Assembly (NCBI RefSeq): GCF_001598375.1
Contig: NZ_BCYV01000012.1
Location: forward strand, 62,001 to 126,000
From: Novosphingobium capsulatum NBRC 12533
GTDB taxonomy: Bacteria; Pseudomonadota; Alphaproteobacteria; Sphingomonadales; Sphingomonadaceae
Length of the DNA: 64,000 nucleotides
Direction: 5' to 3'
The position numbers and the translations under genes are program-made. Below the pieces are notes generated by a model, which saw nothing but the letters and a program-made list of their open reading frames with translations, did no database searches and had not been told where the DNA came from. This document shows positions 18,417 to 28,300 of this stretch, piece after piece (position 1 is the first letter of the stretch; each line of letters opens with the position of its first letter).

Positions 18417-19514
18417 ATGACCAATCCCCCCATCGCCTACTCTGCTGACCTCGAACAGATCGAAGACAACGAAGCGGAAACCGACGCCTCGTTGGAAAAG
18501 TCGTTCGATCATATCCTCGAAACCACGGCGCAGGACTATGGCCGGCCGGTGCGCGCGGTTCATGCCAAGGCGCACGGCCTGTTTGAAGGCACGTTCACCG
18601 TCGATGCCAACCTGCCGCCCGAGCTTGCCCAGGGGCTGTTTACCCAGGCGGGCCGTTATGACGCGGCGCTGCGCATCTCCACCAATCCGGGTGATATCCT
18701 GGATGACAATGTCGTGCTGCCCCGTGGCCTAGCACTGAAAGTGGAAGGGGTGCCGGGGGCCTACCTGCCAACCGCGGAAGGGGACGCGCAGGACTTCCTG
18801 TTCGTCAACGGCCCGGTGTTCGCGACGGCGCGGGCCGATCAGTTTGCCGGCAAGCTCAAACTGCTGGCCGCCACAACTGATCGCGCGCCTGGTGCCAAGG
18901 TGGCGCTGTCAACGGTGCTGGGCTTCATCAACAGCGCGCTGGGCAAGGTCGGCCTGGAATCAGGTGCTCTGGCCGCCATGGGCGGCGCGCCGCAGGTTCA
19001 TCCGCTGGGCGAAACCTATTTCTCCACCACCCCGTTCCGCTATGGCGATCATGTTGCCAAGTTCCGCCTGCGCCCGCTTTCCCCCGCGCTCACCGCGCTG
19101 TCCGGCAAAGTAATCGACACCAGCGGCCGCCCCGATGGGCTGCGCGAAACCATTCGCGAGGACGCCGCGAACTTGACCGGCGAATGGGCGTTCGAAGTGC
19201 AGTTGCTGCGCGACCTCGATCGCCAGCCGGTGGAAGATGCCAGTGTGGAATGGCCTGAAGAGGTCTCGCCTTTCGTCCAGGTGGCAACGTTGCGGGTGGA
19301 ACCGCAGGATAGCTGGAGCGCAGACAAGGTGCAGCGGATCGATGAAACCCTGCACTTTTCGCCGTGGAACGGGCTGGAAGCGCACCGTCCGCTCGGCGGT
19401 ATCAACCGCGCGCGCCGGCGCGCCTATCGCCATTCGGCTGATTTCCGGGTGGCAGCACAGCAAGGCTGCCCCGTCGCGCATGGCGAGGCGCCGGCATCCG
19501 AACCGGCCGCCTGA
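18417..19514 (+). CDS. Catalase-family heme protein (SrpA/y4iL-like)
   Basis: The 365-residue protein of the short, divergent catalase superfamily has ARPV-like RPVRAVHAKAHGLFEGTFTV, where the His matches the distal histidine of catalases, then RYDAALRISTNPGD, FLFVNGPVF, and a C-terminal ARRRAYRHSADFR. It lacks the beta-barrel length of true catalases. Related proteins are heme peroxidases or catalases acting on hydroperoxides. AAGGAA precedes the start. It lies 14 bases after the Mo subunit, so it is probably coexpressed and could remove peroxide made when the aldehyde oxidoreductase passes electrons to oxygen (inference). Confidence 0.82.
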   Translation: MTNPPIAYSADLEQIEDNEAETDASLEKSFDHILETTAQDYGRPVRAVHAKAHGLFEGTFTVDANLPPELAQGLFTQAGRYDAALRISTNPGDILDDNVVLPRGLALKVEGVPGAYLPTAEGDAQDFLFVNGPVFATARADQFAGKLKLLAATTDRAPGAKVALSTVLGFINSALGKVGLESGALAAMGGAPQVHPLGETYFSTTPFRYGDHVAKFRLRPLSPALTALSGKVIDTSGRPDGLRETIREDAANLTGEWAFEVQLLRDLDRQPVEDASVEWPEEVSPFVQVATLRVEPQDSWSADKVQRIDETLHFSPWNGLEAHRPLGGINRARRRAYRHSADFRVAAQQGCPVAHGEAPASEPAA

Positions 19515-19524
19515 CGGCGGCCGG
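19503..19524. terminator. GC-rich hairpin between convergent genes
   Basis: CCGGCCGCC (19503-19511) and GGCGGCCGG (19516-19524) form a perfect 9-bp stem with a TGAC loop that contains the stop of the catalase-like gene. There is no U tract. It sits between convergent genes and could stop transcription both ways. Confidence 0.5.
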
Positions 19525-19535
19525 AATGCGGCCGG

Positions 19536-21815
19536 TCAGGCCTCGATCCTGACCGGCACGCCCTTGGACGCCGGCGTGTCTGACAGCTTTTCGCGCAGCG
19601 ACAGCGGCACCAGGGCGTTGAGTTCAGGGAAATAGCCGGCCACCGTGCCCGCCGGCAGGTCATAGGGCACGACCTTGAGCCCGCCCACCGCACGGCGCGT
19701 GGCCGGATCGGCGGCCGTCACCAGAGTGATGCGCTGCCCTTCGGCGAGGCCCAGCCGGGCGATTTCCTGCGGCGCCATCAACGCGATCGTGCGCTCTCCC
19801 GAAAGACCGCGCAGCCGGTCGTTCATGCCATAGACCGTGGTGTTGAACTGGTCGTTCGACCGCAGCGTGACCAGGCGCAGCGTATCGTCTGCCTCATCCT
19901 GCGGGCCGGCGTTGAGTACGCTGGGGTCGGTAAACTCGGCCCGCCCGCTTTGGGTATGCCAGACCCGGCGGCGGGCATCGTTGCCGCGGAAAAACCCGCC
20001 GGGCTGATGCATGCGCCGGTCCATGTCGAAGAACTCCTTGGGATAGGTCCGCGCGATCAGATCGCGAATGCGCGCATAATCGCCGCGCCATGCATCCCAC
20101 TGCCAGCGCGGGTTTTCCGGCAGGCTGGCCTTGGCCAGTTCGCAGATGATCGCCGTCTCGCTCAGCAGGTGCTCGCTTGCCGGCTTGCGCTTGCCCATCG
20201 AGCTATAGATGTGGCTGAAACTGTCCTCGATGCTGACGAACTGGTTGCCGCTGTCCTGGATATCCTCTTCCGAGCGGACCAGGCAGGGCAGTATCCAGCT
20301 TTCCTTGCCCGGCAACAGATGCGTGTGGTTGAGCCGGGTGGCGATGTGCACCGTCAGGTCCATCTCGCGCCACGCGGCGTGGATCTGGCCGTGGTCCGGC
20401 ACGGCCATCGCCAGATTGCCGCCCAGCCCCACATAGGCGCGGTTCTTGCCGCCCTGCAGCGCTTCCAGGAACTTGGCCGTGTTGTGCCCATCCTCTGGCG
20501 GTGTCTCCAGCCCCAGCACGGTGCGATAGGTTTCCACCGGCGCCAGCGCCACCTTTTCGGTGATGCCCACGGTGCGCTGGCCCTGCACGTTGGAATGGCC
20601 GCGAATGGGCGAACAGCCCGCGCCCGGCCGCCCGATGTTGCCGCGCAGCAGGAGCAGGTTGACCAGCATGCCGATCGCCTCGCTGCCGTGGACCTGCTGG
20701 GTCAGCCCCATGCCATAGATGCCGATCACCGCCTTGGCATCGGCATAGACATCGCCGGCCGCTTCCATCTCGGCGCGGGTCACGCCGCTTGCCGCCTCCA
20801 GCGCGTCCCAGCCGGTGACATCCAGCTTGGCCCGGAACGCCCCGAAACCATGGCAATGGGCGTCGATAAACCCTTGATCGAGCAGGCCCGGCTCATGCGC
20901 AGCGCGTGCCAGCACATGCTTGCACACGCCCATCAGCGCGGCGATATCGCCACCGGGGCGCACTTGCAGATACAGGTGGCTCAACCGCGTGGCCTTGCCC
21001 GCCAGCATGTCCAGCGGGCTTTGCGGATTGACGAATTCGACCAGCCCCGCTTCCTTGAGCGGGTTGAACGTCACGATCTTGCAGCCGCGCTTTACCGCCT
21101 GTTGCAGCGGATGGAGGATGCGCGGCGAATTGGTGCCGGGGTTCTGGCCCAGGTAAAAGATCGCGTCGCACTGCTCCAGGTCTTCCAGCTGGCACGTGCC
21201 AACCGGCGAGCCGATCACCTTCTTGAGACCGACCGACGTGGTCTCGTGGCACATGTTGGAACTGTCGGGCAGGTTGTTGTGCCCCAGCATGCGCGCGAAT
21301 GCGGCGTAGAGATAGCTCGGCTCAAGCGCCGCCTTGCCGCTGGCGTAGAATGTCATGGTCGCAGGATCGATCTGGCGCAGCCGCGCGCCGATCGCGGCAA
21401 AGGCTTCTGCCCAACTGGCGCGCAGGTAGCGGTCGCTGGCAGGGTCATAGCGTAGCGGCTCGGTCAGGCGGCCTTCGCGCTCAAGCTCATTGGCGCTCAG
21501 TCCCCACAGCGAACTGACGGTGTGCTGTTCAAAGAATTCGGGTGTGCAGCGCGCGCTGGTCAGGTCCCACAGCGTTGCCTTCGCGCCGTTTTCGCAGAAC
21601 TCGAACTTGGCCGGCGTCGGCGGCTTGATCCACGCGCACGAAGTGCAGGCGGTGCCATCCGGCTTGTTGAGATGCGCCAGTGTTTCCAGCGCGCCGGGGC
21701 CCGCCCGCTGCGACAGTTCGGTGGCGGTAATCCCTTCCAGCGATCCCCATCCCCCGGCTGCTTCGGGCACCTCGATCGCTTGTGCCTTGGCTTCCGGGGT
21801 CTGGGGCTCAGTCAT
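19536..21815 (-). CDS. FdhF/YdeP-family molybdopterin oxidoreductase
   Basis: The 759-residue protein belongs to the bis-MGD (DMSO reductase/formate dehydrogenase) superfamily. An N-terminal cysteine set TACTSCAW plus FEFCENGAK replaces the classical CxxC-x3-C pattern, as in the YdeP group. DSSNMCHETTSVGLKKVIG, QNPGTNSPRILHPL and IRGHSNVQGQRTVGI follow, and the C-terminal barrel has RSNDQFNTTVYGMNDRLRG. YdeP is tied to acid resistance in E. coli, but its reaction is not settled, so formate oxidation should not be assumed. The start at MTEPQTPEA is preferred to the one 12 codons upstream. It converges with the catalase-like gene. Confidence 0.88.
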   Translation of the reverse strand: MTEPQTPEAKAQAIEVPEAAGGWGSLEGITATELSQRAGPGALETLAHLNKPDGTACTSCAWIKPPTPAKFEFCENGAKATLWDLTSARCTPEFFEQHTVSSLWGLSANELEREGRLTEPLRYDPASDRYLRASWAEAFAAIGARLRQIDPATMTFYASGKAALEPSYLYAAFARMLGHNNLPDSSNMCHETTSVGLKKVIGSPVGTCQLEDLEQCDAIFYLGQNPGTNSPRILHPLQQAVKRGCKIVTFNPLKEAGLVEFVNPQSPLDMLAGKATRLSHLYLQVRPGGDIAALMGVCKHVLARAAHEPGLLDQGFIDAHCHGFGAFRAKLDVTGWDALEAASGVTRAEMEAAGDVYADAKAVIGIYGMGLTQQVHGSEAIGMLVNLLLLRGNIGRPGAGCSPIRGHSNVQGQRTVGITEKVALAPVETYRTVLGLETPPEDGHNTAKFLEALQGGKNRAYVGLGGNLAMAVPDHGQIHAAWREMDLTVHIATRLNHTHLLPGKESWILPCLVRSEEDIQDSGNQFVSIEDSFSHIYSSMGKRKPASEHLLSETAIICELAKASLPENPRWQWDAWRGDYARIRDLIARTYPKEFFDMDRRMHQPGGFFRGNDARRRVWHTQSGRAEFTDPSVLNAGPQDEADDTLRLVTLRSNDQFNTTVYGMNDRLRGLSGERTIALMAPQEIARLGLAEGQRITLVTAADPATRRAVGGLKVVPYDLPAGTVAGYFPELNALVPLSLREKLSDTPASKGVPVRIEA

Positions 21816-21875
21816 GATCGGCTCATCCTGTCTAAAGGGTCGGCGGCACAATGAAAATTCAAGAAATCACAACGG

Positions 21876-21906
21876 CCATCACCCCGGATTTGATCCGGGG
21901 TGATGG
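21876..21906. repeat. REP-like palindrome (copy 3, single hairpin)
   Basis: CCATCACCCCGGAT (21876-21889) and ATCCGGGGTGATGG (21893-21906) are perfect 14-bp arms around TTG. It is a compact variant of the same ACCCCGGA-TCCGGGGT element and lies between katE and the FdhF/YdeP gene, both on the minus strand, where it could act as the katE terminator. Confidence 0.8.
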
Positions 21907-21936
21907 TAACGTTTCACTCTTTTACCGCTTGCGGGA

Positions 21937-24081
21937 TCAAGCCAGGGCGCGGACCTTTGGCTCGCGGGCAAAATGGCGCACCGGCCCCACCTTGATCAGG
22001 TCTTCGTTGGGCACCACGCCATCGTCCTTTTCCACACCGGCCTTGTCCAGGATCACCTGGGTGCCGGGACAATGGGCAATCGTCTTGCAATGGCCATAGG
22101 CGTCCATGAACCATTGCACCGCTGCGCCTTGGCGGGCCAGTTCGGCTGCCGCTTCGGGCATCAGGACCGAGGCGACCGCATCGAACATGACCGAGGGCGA
22201 ACCATCAAGCTGCCCATCGGCCTTGAGCGTGCCGCCCTTGACGGCAATGCCGCCCACCTTCGGCGCCACCAGGAATACCGATCCGCCGGCACCCTCAATG
22301 TCCTTCTTGAGCGTGTCGATCGCCGCCTTGTCCGATCCTTCCGCAAACAGGATGCCCACCTTGCGGCCTTCGAAGGTCTTGCGGGCCTGCTTCTGGATCG
22401 ACAGCGCATCTGACGGCTTCATCGCCGTAACGGCACGCGCGGCGGGTGCCTTTTCCGGCAGGTCCATCGCCAGGCCCTTGGCCACGCGGCTGGCCAGTTC
22501 CTCGTCCACATTGCGCAGGCGCGACAGCACGCGGGTGCGAATATGCTCCAGGCTCACCTTCGACAGTTCGAACACCAGGGCAGAGGCGATGTGCGCCTGC
22601 TCGCTTTCGGTCTGCGAATGGAAGAACAGCGCAGCCTGGCTATAGTGATCGGCGAAAAGCTCGGGCCGCACGCGCAGCTTTTCTGTGGGATCGTTGCGCT
22701 CGCCGTTTTCCCGGAACGAGGTGAACCCGCTATCTGGATCGGCCCGCGGTCCGCTGGCTTCGCCCGCTTCATTCAGCGAGTTCGGCTCGTAATTGGCGCG
22801 GCCGGTGGGCACCAGCGTCTGCATCAGGCCATCGCGCTGCATGTTGTGGAACGGGCATTTGGGCGCGTTGATCGGGATCTGGTGGAAATTGGTCGTGCCC
22901 AGGCGCGATTTTTGGGTGTCGAGGTAGGAAAACAGGCGGCCCTGAAGCAGCGGATCGTTGGAAAAATCGATGCCGGGCAAAACGTTGGTGGGCAGGAAGG
23001 CCACCTGCTCAGTCTCGGCAAAGAAATTGTCGACATTGCGGTTCAGGGTCATGCGCCCGACGATTTCCACCGGCACGTCTTCCTCGGGCACCAGCTTGGT
23101 CGCGTCTAGCACGTCATAGGGCTGCTTGGCCGCCCATTCCTCGTCGAACACCTGCACGCCCAGATCCCAAGCGGGATAGGCGCCGCTGTCGATCGCTTCA
23201 TAGAGGTCACGGCGGTGGAAATCGGGGTCGGCACCGGCGATCTTCACGGCTTCGTCCCAGATCAGCGACTCCAGGCCCTGCACCGGCTTCCAGTGGAACT
23301 TGACGAAGCGGCCCTTGCCCTTGGCATCAACCAGGCGGAAGGTGTGGACGCCGAACCCTTCCATCGTGCGCAGTGTGCGCGGAATGGCGCGATCGCTCAT
23401 CGCCCACATGATCATGTGCATGGATTCCGGCATCAGCCCAACGAAATCCCAGAACGTGTCATGCGCGCTCGCGGCCTGGGGATAGCCGCGATCGGCCTCC
23501 ATCTTCACCGAGTGGATCAGGTCGGGAAACTTGATCGCATCCTGGATGAAGAACACCGGGATGTTGTTGCCGACCAGATCCCAGTTGCCTTCGTCGGTGT
23601 AGAACTTGACGGCAAAGCCGCGCACATCGCGCGGGGTATCGACCGAGCCGGCCCCGCCCGCGACGGTCGAAAACCGCACGAACACCGGGCAGGTCTTGCC
23701 GGTTTCCTGGAACAGGCCGGCCTTGGTCAATTCCGGGATCGCGCGGGTCACTTCGAACACGCCGTGTGCGCCGGAGCCGCGCGCGTGAACGATCCGCTCA
23801 GGGATACGCTCGTGGTCGAAATGGAAGATTTTTTCGCGCAGGATGAAGTCTTCCAGCAGCGCCGGGCCGCGCGCACCGGCCTTGAGGCTGTTCTGGTTGT
23901 CGGCCAGGCGATGGCCGAAGTTGTCGGTGAGATAGCCATCGGCCGAGGCACCCGTCGCTGCATCCTGATGGGTTTCCCCGCCGCTGCCGGCGCGGGTTTC
24001 GTATCCTGCGTTTCCGGCGCCGGGCTGATGATCATGCAGCGCGTTGTCCTGCGCGGGCGAAGACTTGGGGGGCTTGGTCAT
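21937..24081 (-). CDS. katE: Large-subunit catalase, HPII type
   Basis: The roughly 714-residue monofunctional catalase has the distal-histidine signature [17 protein letters not shown] (H near residue 99), the [18 protein letters not shown] block and the heme-proximal [14 protein letters not shown] with its ligand tyrosine. A C-terminal flavodoxin/DJ-1-like domain (about the last 150 residues, [21 protein letters not shown]) is typical of HPII-type enzymes. The start is chosen at the second ATG of ATGaccATG because AAGGA is eight bases from it and only two from the first. An acidic, low-complexity N-terminus of about 60 residues precedes the core, as in HPII. It probably protects against peroxide in stationary phase. 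Confidence 0.96.
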   Translation of the reverse strand: MTKPPKSSPAQDNALHDHQPGAGNAGYETRAGSGGETHQDAATGASADGYLTDNFGHRLADNQNSLKAGARGPALLEDFILREKIFHFDHERIPERIVHARGSGAHGVFEVTRAIPELTKAGLFQETGKTCPVFVRFSTVAGGAGSVDTPRDVRGFAVKFYTDEGNWDLVGNNIPVFFIQDAIKFPDLIHSVKMEADRGYPQAASAHDTFWDFVGLMPESMHMIMWAMSDRAIPRTLRTMEGFGVHTFRLVDAKGKGRFVKFHWKPVQGLESLIWDEAVKIAGADPDFHRRDLYEAIDSGAYPAWDLGVQVFDEEWAAKQPYDVLDATKLVPEEDVPVEIVGRMTLNRNVDNFFAETEQVAFLPTNVLPGIDFSNDPLLQGRLFSYLDTQKSRLGTTNFHQIPINAPKCPFHNMQRDGLMQTLVPTGRANYEPNSLNEAGEASGPRADPDSGFTSFRENGERNDPTEKLRVRPELFADHYSQAALFFHSQTESEQAHIASALVFELSKVSLEHIRTRVLSRLRNVDEELASRVAKGLAMDLPEKAPAARAVTAMKPSDALSIQKQARKTFEGRKVGILFAEGSDKAAIDTLKKDIEGAGGSVFLVAPKVGGIAVKGGTLKADGQLDGSPSVMFDAVASVLMPEAAAELARQGAAVQWFMDAYGHCKTIAHCPGTQVILDKAGVEKDDGVVPNEDLIKVGPVRHFAREPKVRALA

Positions 24082-24196
24082 GGTCATGGTCCTTTTACCG
24101 GCGGCAGGCGCGCGCGGTCGCCCGGACAAAGCAGCAAAAGGCTTCGCCCGGCAGCAGACGCCAAAAATGAAACGGATAAGTTCAATTAAAGCGAAA

Positions 24197-24222
24197 CCCC
24201 CGCTCCTATGCCGGAACGGGGG
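24197..24222 (-). terminator. Intrinsic terminator of the small membrane protein gene
   Basis: On the minus strand a 10-base stem (CCCCCGCTCC pairing with GGAACGGGGG, one C-A mismatch) is followed by TTTCGCTTTAATT, giving the hairpin plus U-rich tail of a rho-independent terminator. It ends the gene at 24240-24452 and insulates the katE promoter below it. Confidence 0.75.
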
Positions 24223-24239
24223 CTTGCTGGGGTATCATA

Positions 24240-24452
24240 TTAAACGGCGGGAGCGCGGCGCGCCTGGCGCTTGGCCATGTAGCGCTTGGCCAGCAGACCA
24301 CCGGTTGCTGCCGCCACAAAGCCCACAGGGCCCAGGCGGCGCAGCACGGTAGCAGCAGCCACGCCAATCAGCGCGCCACTGCCTTCGCTCATCCCGGCGG
24401 TGCGCTCTGCAATCTTCTTGCCGACCACGGCGGAAACGATCTTGCCAATCAC
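24240..24452 (-). CDS. Small hypothetical membrane protein
   Basis: The roughly 70-residue basic protein has two hydrophobic stretches, VIGKIVSAVVG at the start and GALIGVAAATVLRRLGPVGFVAAATGGLLA in the middle, and a very basic tail KRYMAKRQARRAP. A GTG at 24452 with AAAGGG six bases upstream gives a sensible protein. An ATG at 24482 adds ten residues that look less native. The downstream terminator supports expression as a single gene. I recognise the layout as a recurrent small sphingomonad protein but know no function. Confidence 0.55.
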   Translation of the reverse strand: MIGKIVSAVVGKKIAERTAGMSEGSGALIGVAAATVLRRLGPVGFVAAATGGLLAKRYMAKRQARRAPAV

Positions 24453-24539
24453 GGGGCGCCCTTTCGATCTGGGGAAATTCAAGGGCTTTAACGCCTGCGT
24501 GCGGCCATCGTTCCACGCCGTGCGCCGGTTGGCCGCAGA

Positions 24540-25154
24540 TCAGACCTTCTGGCCGACAGCGGGCGCGGGGACAGCCGGTGCCTCAGCCTTGGCGGGGATT
24601 GCCTGGCTATTGGGCCTGACCGCGCTGCAACTGTCGGACGCCGCCTGGGTTACGCGCGGGGCCGCCTGCGCGCCGCCTTCAGAGCTGTACGATACCGTGC
24701 GGGTGCAGCCCGAAGCGTCCGTCGTGCTCGACACATAGGTCATGTGCACCCCCTTGGGCAGGTTGGTCATGCCCGCCACCGTCATGCCCGGTACGCCGTC
24801 TGCCGCGCCCGCCGTACCCTCGGCCATGGCAGCGCGCTGCATCAGCGCGGCTTGCTGCATCATCGCGGCGGCCTGCTCATCGAGCATCGCCGAAACCAGC
24901 GCCATGTGGGCAAAGGGATCAGCCGCCATCAAGGCCTGCTCGTCGGCCGCCGGATCAACGCCAGCGTCCATCGCGGCCACCGGCTGGATCGCGATGCGCG
25001 GCGCGACAGCGCCGTGGTACTGTACCTGCGCCACCGTGCCGTCGGGCAGATTCACCAGCATCGTGTGCAGATCATTGGTTGCAGCCTGGGCCGCGCAGGC
25101 ACCAGCTACGCTCAACGCTGCGGCACCGATCACAAACTTGGGAAATCCTGGCAT
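24540..25154 (-). CDS. Hypothetical secreted protein, Met/Ala-rich
   Basis: This 204-residue protein has a Sec-type signal peptide (MPGFPKFVIGAAALSVAGACAAQA, cleavage likely after AQA). A segment around residues 80-115 is unusually rich in Met, Ala and Gln (AMLDEQAAAMMQQAALMQRAAMA). A serine/threonine-rich region with two cysteines (GCTRTVSYSSEGG and SDSCSAV) and a proline/alanine-rich tail follow. AAGGAG lies eight bases before the ATG. No domain is recognised. It lies downstream of the permease/peptidase gene's strand neighbour and is likely monocistronic. Periplasmic location is inferred from the signal only. Confidence 0.75.
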   Translation of the reverse strand: MPGFPKFVIGAAALSVAGACAAQAATNDLHTMLVNLPDGTVAQVQYHGAVAPRIAIQPVAAMDAGVDPAADEQALMAADPFAHMALVSAMLDEQAAAMMQQAALMQRAAMAEGTAGAADGVPGMTVAGMTNLPKGVHMTYVSSTTDASGCTRTVSYSSEGGAQAAPRVTQAASDSCSAVRPNSQAIPAKAEAPAVPAPAVGQKV

Positions 25155-25301
25155 GGATATCGCTCCTTGTGCTTGTTTGCGCGGGAAATCTCCGCAATCG
25201 GGCTGAACGCGCGATGAAGCAGCAAAGGCGATGCGACGGGCTGTGAAGCAGTGGCGCCCCACACCACGCCAGCAAGCGCGGCATGGGGCGACAGGTGATC
25301 A

Positions 25302-28300
25302 TCAGCCGCCCGTGACGGCGATGACATTGTCATCGCTCTTGCGGTCGATGAACGTGTTGTAGGGATCGACCCCGGCATAGGCCGGCTTGCGGTGGCTGGT
25401 CAGCACGATCGTGCTGGTGCCGTCGTGCAGGCGGTGGCGCTCCATGGTGATGACATCGGCCTTGCCAAAGGCGCCCTCGCCCGGCTGTGCGGTGAACAGG
25501 CCAATGTCGACATCCTGATCGAGCGGCACGGGGGTGCTGGCGCCCTTGCCATCGTCGCGCGCCATGCTGGCGCTGAGCGTCAGCGTGGTCTGCCAGGTGC
25601 CATCGGCACGGCGCTGGGTTTTCGCGCTGTCCGCCTTGAAATCCCACACCGTGATGGTTTCCAGAAGATCACGCACCAGCGCATGTTCCTGCGGCGTCCG
25701 CGCCAGCGCGTGGAAGCCGCGCACCAGATCCATCGAGGTGGAATAAGGCGGCCCCTGAAAGCGATAGCGCGCCAATATCTGGCGCAGCATGGCATTGACC
25801 CGCGCCTCGCCGAGGCGATCCTGCAGCAGGTAGAGCGCGACCGCGCCCTTGCGATAGTGGATATAGGGCTGGTCTTCCACGCGGGCCAGCGGCACTTCCT
25901 CCACCGCTTCCCGTCCGCGCGAGGAAAGGTAGCGATCGAGTTCATAGCGCAGGAAGCGGCGGATCTTGTCCGGCCCGTAAAGCTGCTTCATCACCATCAG
26001 CGCCGAATATTGCGCCAGCGTTTCGACCATCATCGTGCCGCCCTGCATTTCCGCGCTGATTTCCTGGTGGGCCCAGTACTGATGCGACAACTCGTGCGCG
26101 GCGACATAGGTGGCGTAGTCGATCTTGTCGGGATCGCTGAAATCACCCAGGAACCCGATCGATTCCGAAAACGGCATCGTGCCGGCAAAGGCCTGGGCAA
26201 AGCTGGCATAGCCGGGGAATTCGATGATGCGGGCATAATCGAACTGATAAGGCCCGAAATTGCGGCGGTAATAGCCCAGCGCCACACTGGCGGCGCGCTG
26301 CAGGCGGGCGACGTTGTAGGCATGCTGGGGATCGTAATAGATCGAGACCTGCACGCCATCGGCATCGCGGGTGTCGATCGCATAGCGGGCCGACTGGATT
26401 GACCAGAAGTTGAGGATGGGCACACGCGAGACAAAGCGCGCGGTGCGCTGCCCGCCCGCCACCGCATCGGCCACCTTGTCGCCCGGCGCCAGCGGCACCT
26501 GGTCGGCGGCGGTGGTGACGGTGATGTCGCTCGTCACCCAGCTGGCGTTGGCGATATAGTTGAACCGCCGCGCGCCCTGGTCTTCCAGCTTGGGCATGCG
26601 GTGCTCTGCCGGCAGCCCGTGTTCGCGGCGCTTGACCGGATCGCTCAACATGGCGGCGCGCTGGATGCCGATCGTCGGCGCGATCTCGCTGGAATCGAGG
26701 AACGTGCCATTGGCCAGCAGGCGCGTGTCATCGCCCAGCGGGTTGATACCCTGCTGCCAGCGCCGCACGCGGAAATGCAGCCGGGTGGTGGCGCCCGGCG
26801 CCAGCGGGTGATCGAACGTGAAGAAGCGCACCTGGCGTCGATCATCGTCATGGCTTACCCGCGCGCCGTCGATCGTCAGCGCCAGGACATCGCGATCGTG
26901 CTGCGGCAGCATCAGGTGCACGGTGGACAGCGGCGCGCCGGTGCTGTTGACCAGGTCATAGGTGCCCTCTGCATCCATCCGCGGCGTGGCCGGATCGATG
27001 CGGACCTTGAGCGCGATATGCGTGACGCTCGGCTCGGGCGCATATTCATAGCGGGCATAGAGCTTTTCGAGGTTGGCCGTGTCGATCTCCTGCTGCGCGC
27101 CATTCTCGTAATGGTTGCGCACATCCATCTGATAATAGAGCCAGGCGCCGGTTGCCGCCATGCCGGCCAGCGCGGCCAGGATCAGGCCGCCGGCCGGGCT
27201 GCGCAGCCGGCGCAGCGCCTGGCGGCTGCGTGCGCCGACGCCATCGTTGGCACCACGCGGCCACAGCAGATGCGCTGCCGCCATCAGCGCCACCAGCAGC
27301 AGCCCTGAATAGAGCCGCAGCCACCAGTTGGTGGCCCAGCCCACCCGCGCGCCGTTGATGTCGGTCAGCGGATTGGGCACGCTCGAGGCATATTGGTACA
27401 GCGGGTGGTCCCAATGCATCGCCGAGGCGACGATGCCGAACACGAACCACACCAGCAGCAAGCCCCAACCGACATACTTGCTGGGCGAAACCACCTGAAG
27501 GAACACGGCCAGGCCGGCCAGCAACACCATGTCGGCCGTGGTCGGCACCAGGTACCACCACAGGTATTGCCCCAGGGCGATCGCGGTAAAGCCATTGGCC
27601 AGTTGCACGCCAATGCCCACCAGCGTGCCCAGCGCCACGGTGATGAACAGCACCAGCACCAGCGCCAGCACCTTGGGCAGCAGCAAGGCCCAGCTGGGCA
27701 AGGCGCTGGCATCGATGATCGCGCTGATCCGCCGCTCACGATCGCGCCAGACCAGTTCGCCGGCATAGAACCCGGCGATCACGATCGGCCCCAGCGTGAA
27801 CGCGCTGCGCAGCGCCATGATCTGCAGGAACGTGGCAGGGTAGCTCTTGCTGCCATACATGCTGTCGCTGAAGCTCAAGGCCGCCAGCGCGTTGATCGCG
27901 CCCACTGCGACGAGCACCAGGAACGCTGGGCTGCGCAGGATCATCCGCGCCTCGAACGTGATGCGCGCGATCAGGCGCGGCCATTGCGCGCGGGCCTGGT
28001 CAGGATCGGGCAGCCGGCTTACCCGGTTGGGCGTGGCAGCGGCAAGCTTGCGCGCGCGCCGTGCCTCGCGCCGCAACTGGCGCTTGCTCGCCGCCGGGGT
28101 AGCAAAGCTGAAACGCCACCATGCCAGCGCCAGCGCTGCAACGGTGACAGCCAGCCAGATGGCGCGGTTTTCCAGCATGAGCGCGGAAAACGGAAAAGGC
28201 TGCGCGTTGATTTCCGCCAGCGTCCAATAGCGGGTTTCGAGCGCGATGCCGACAACGCCGAACGGATCGGTGAGCGCCGCCAGCGTGCGCAGATCGGGAT

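Noticed and set aside
19536..21815. Genuine formate dehydrogenase FdhF
   Set aside because: The cysteine pattern and the SSNMCHETTS segment fit the YdeP group, and no formate-hydrogenlyase or cytochrome subunit is nearby, so I keep the neutral family name.
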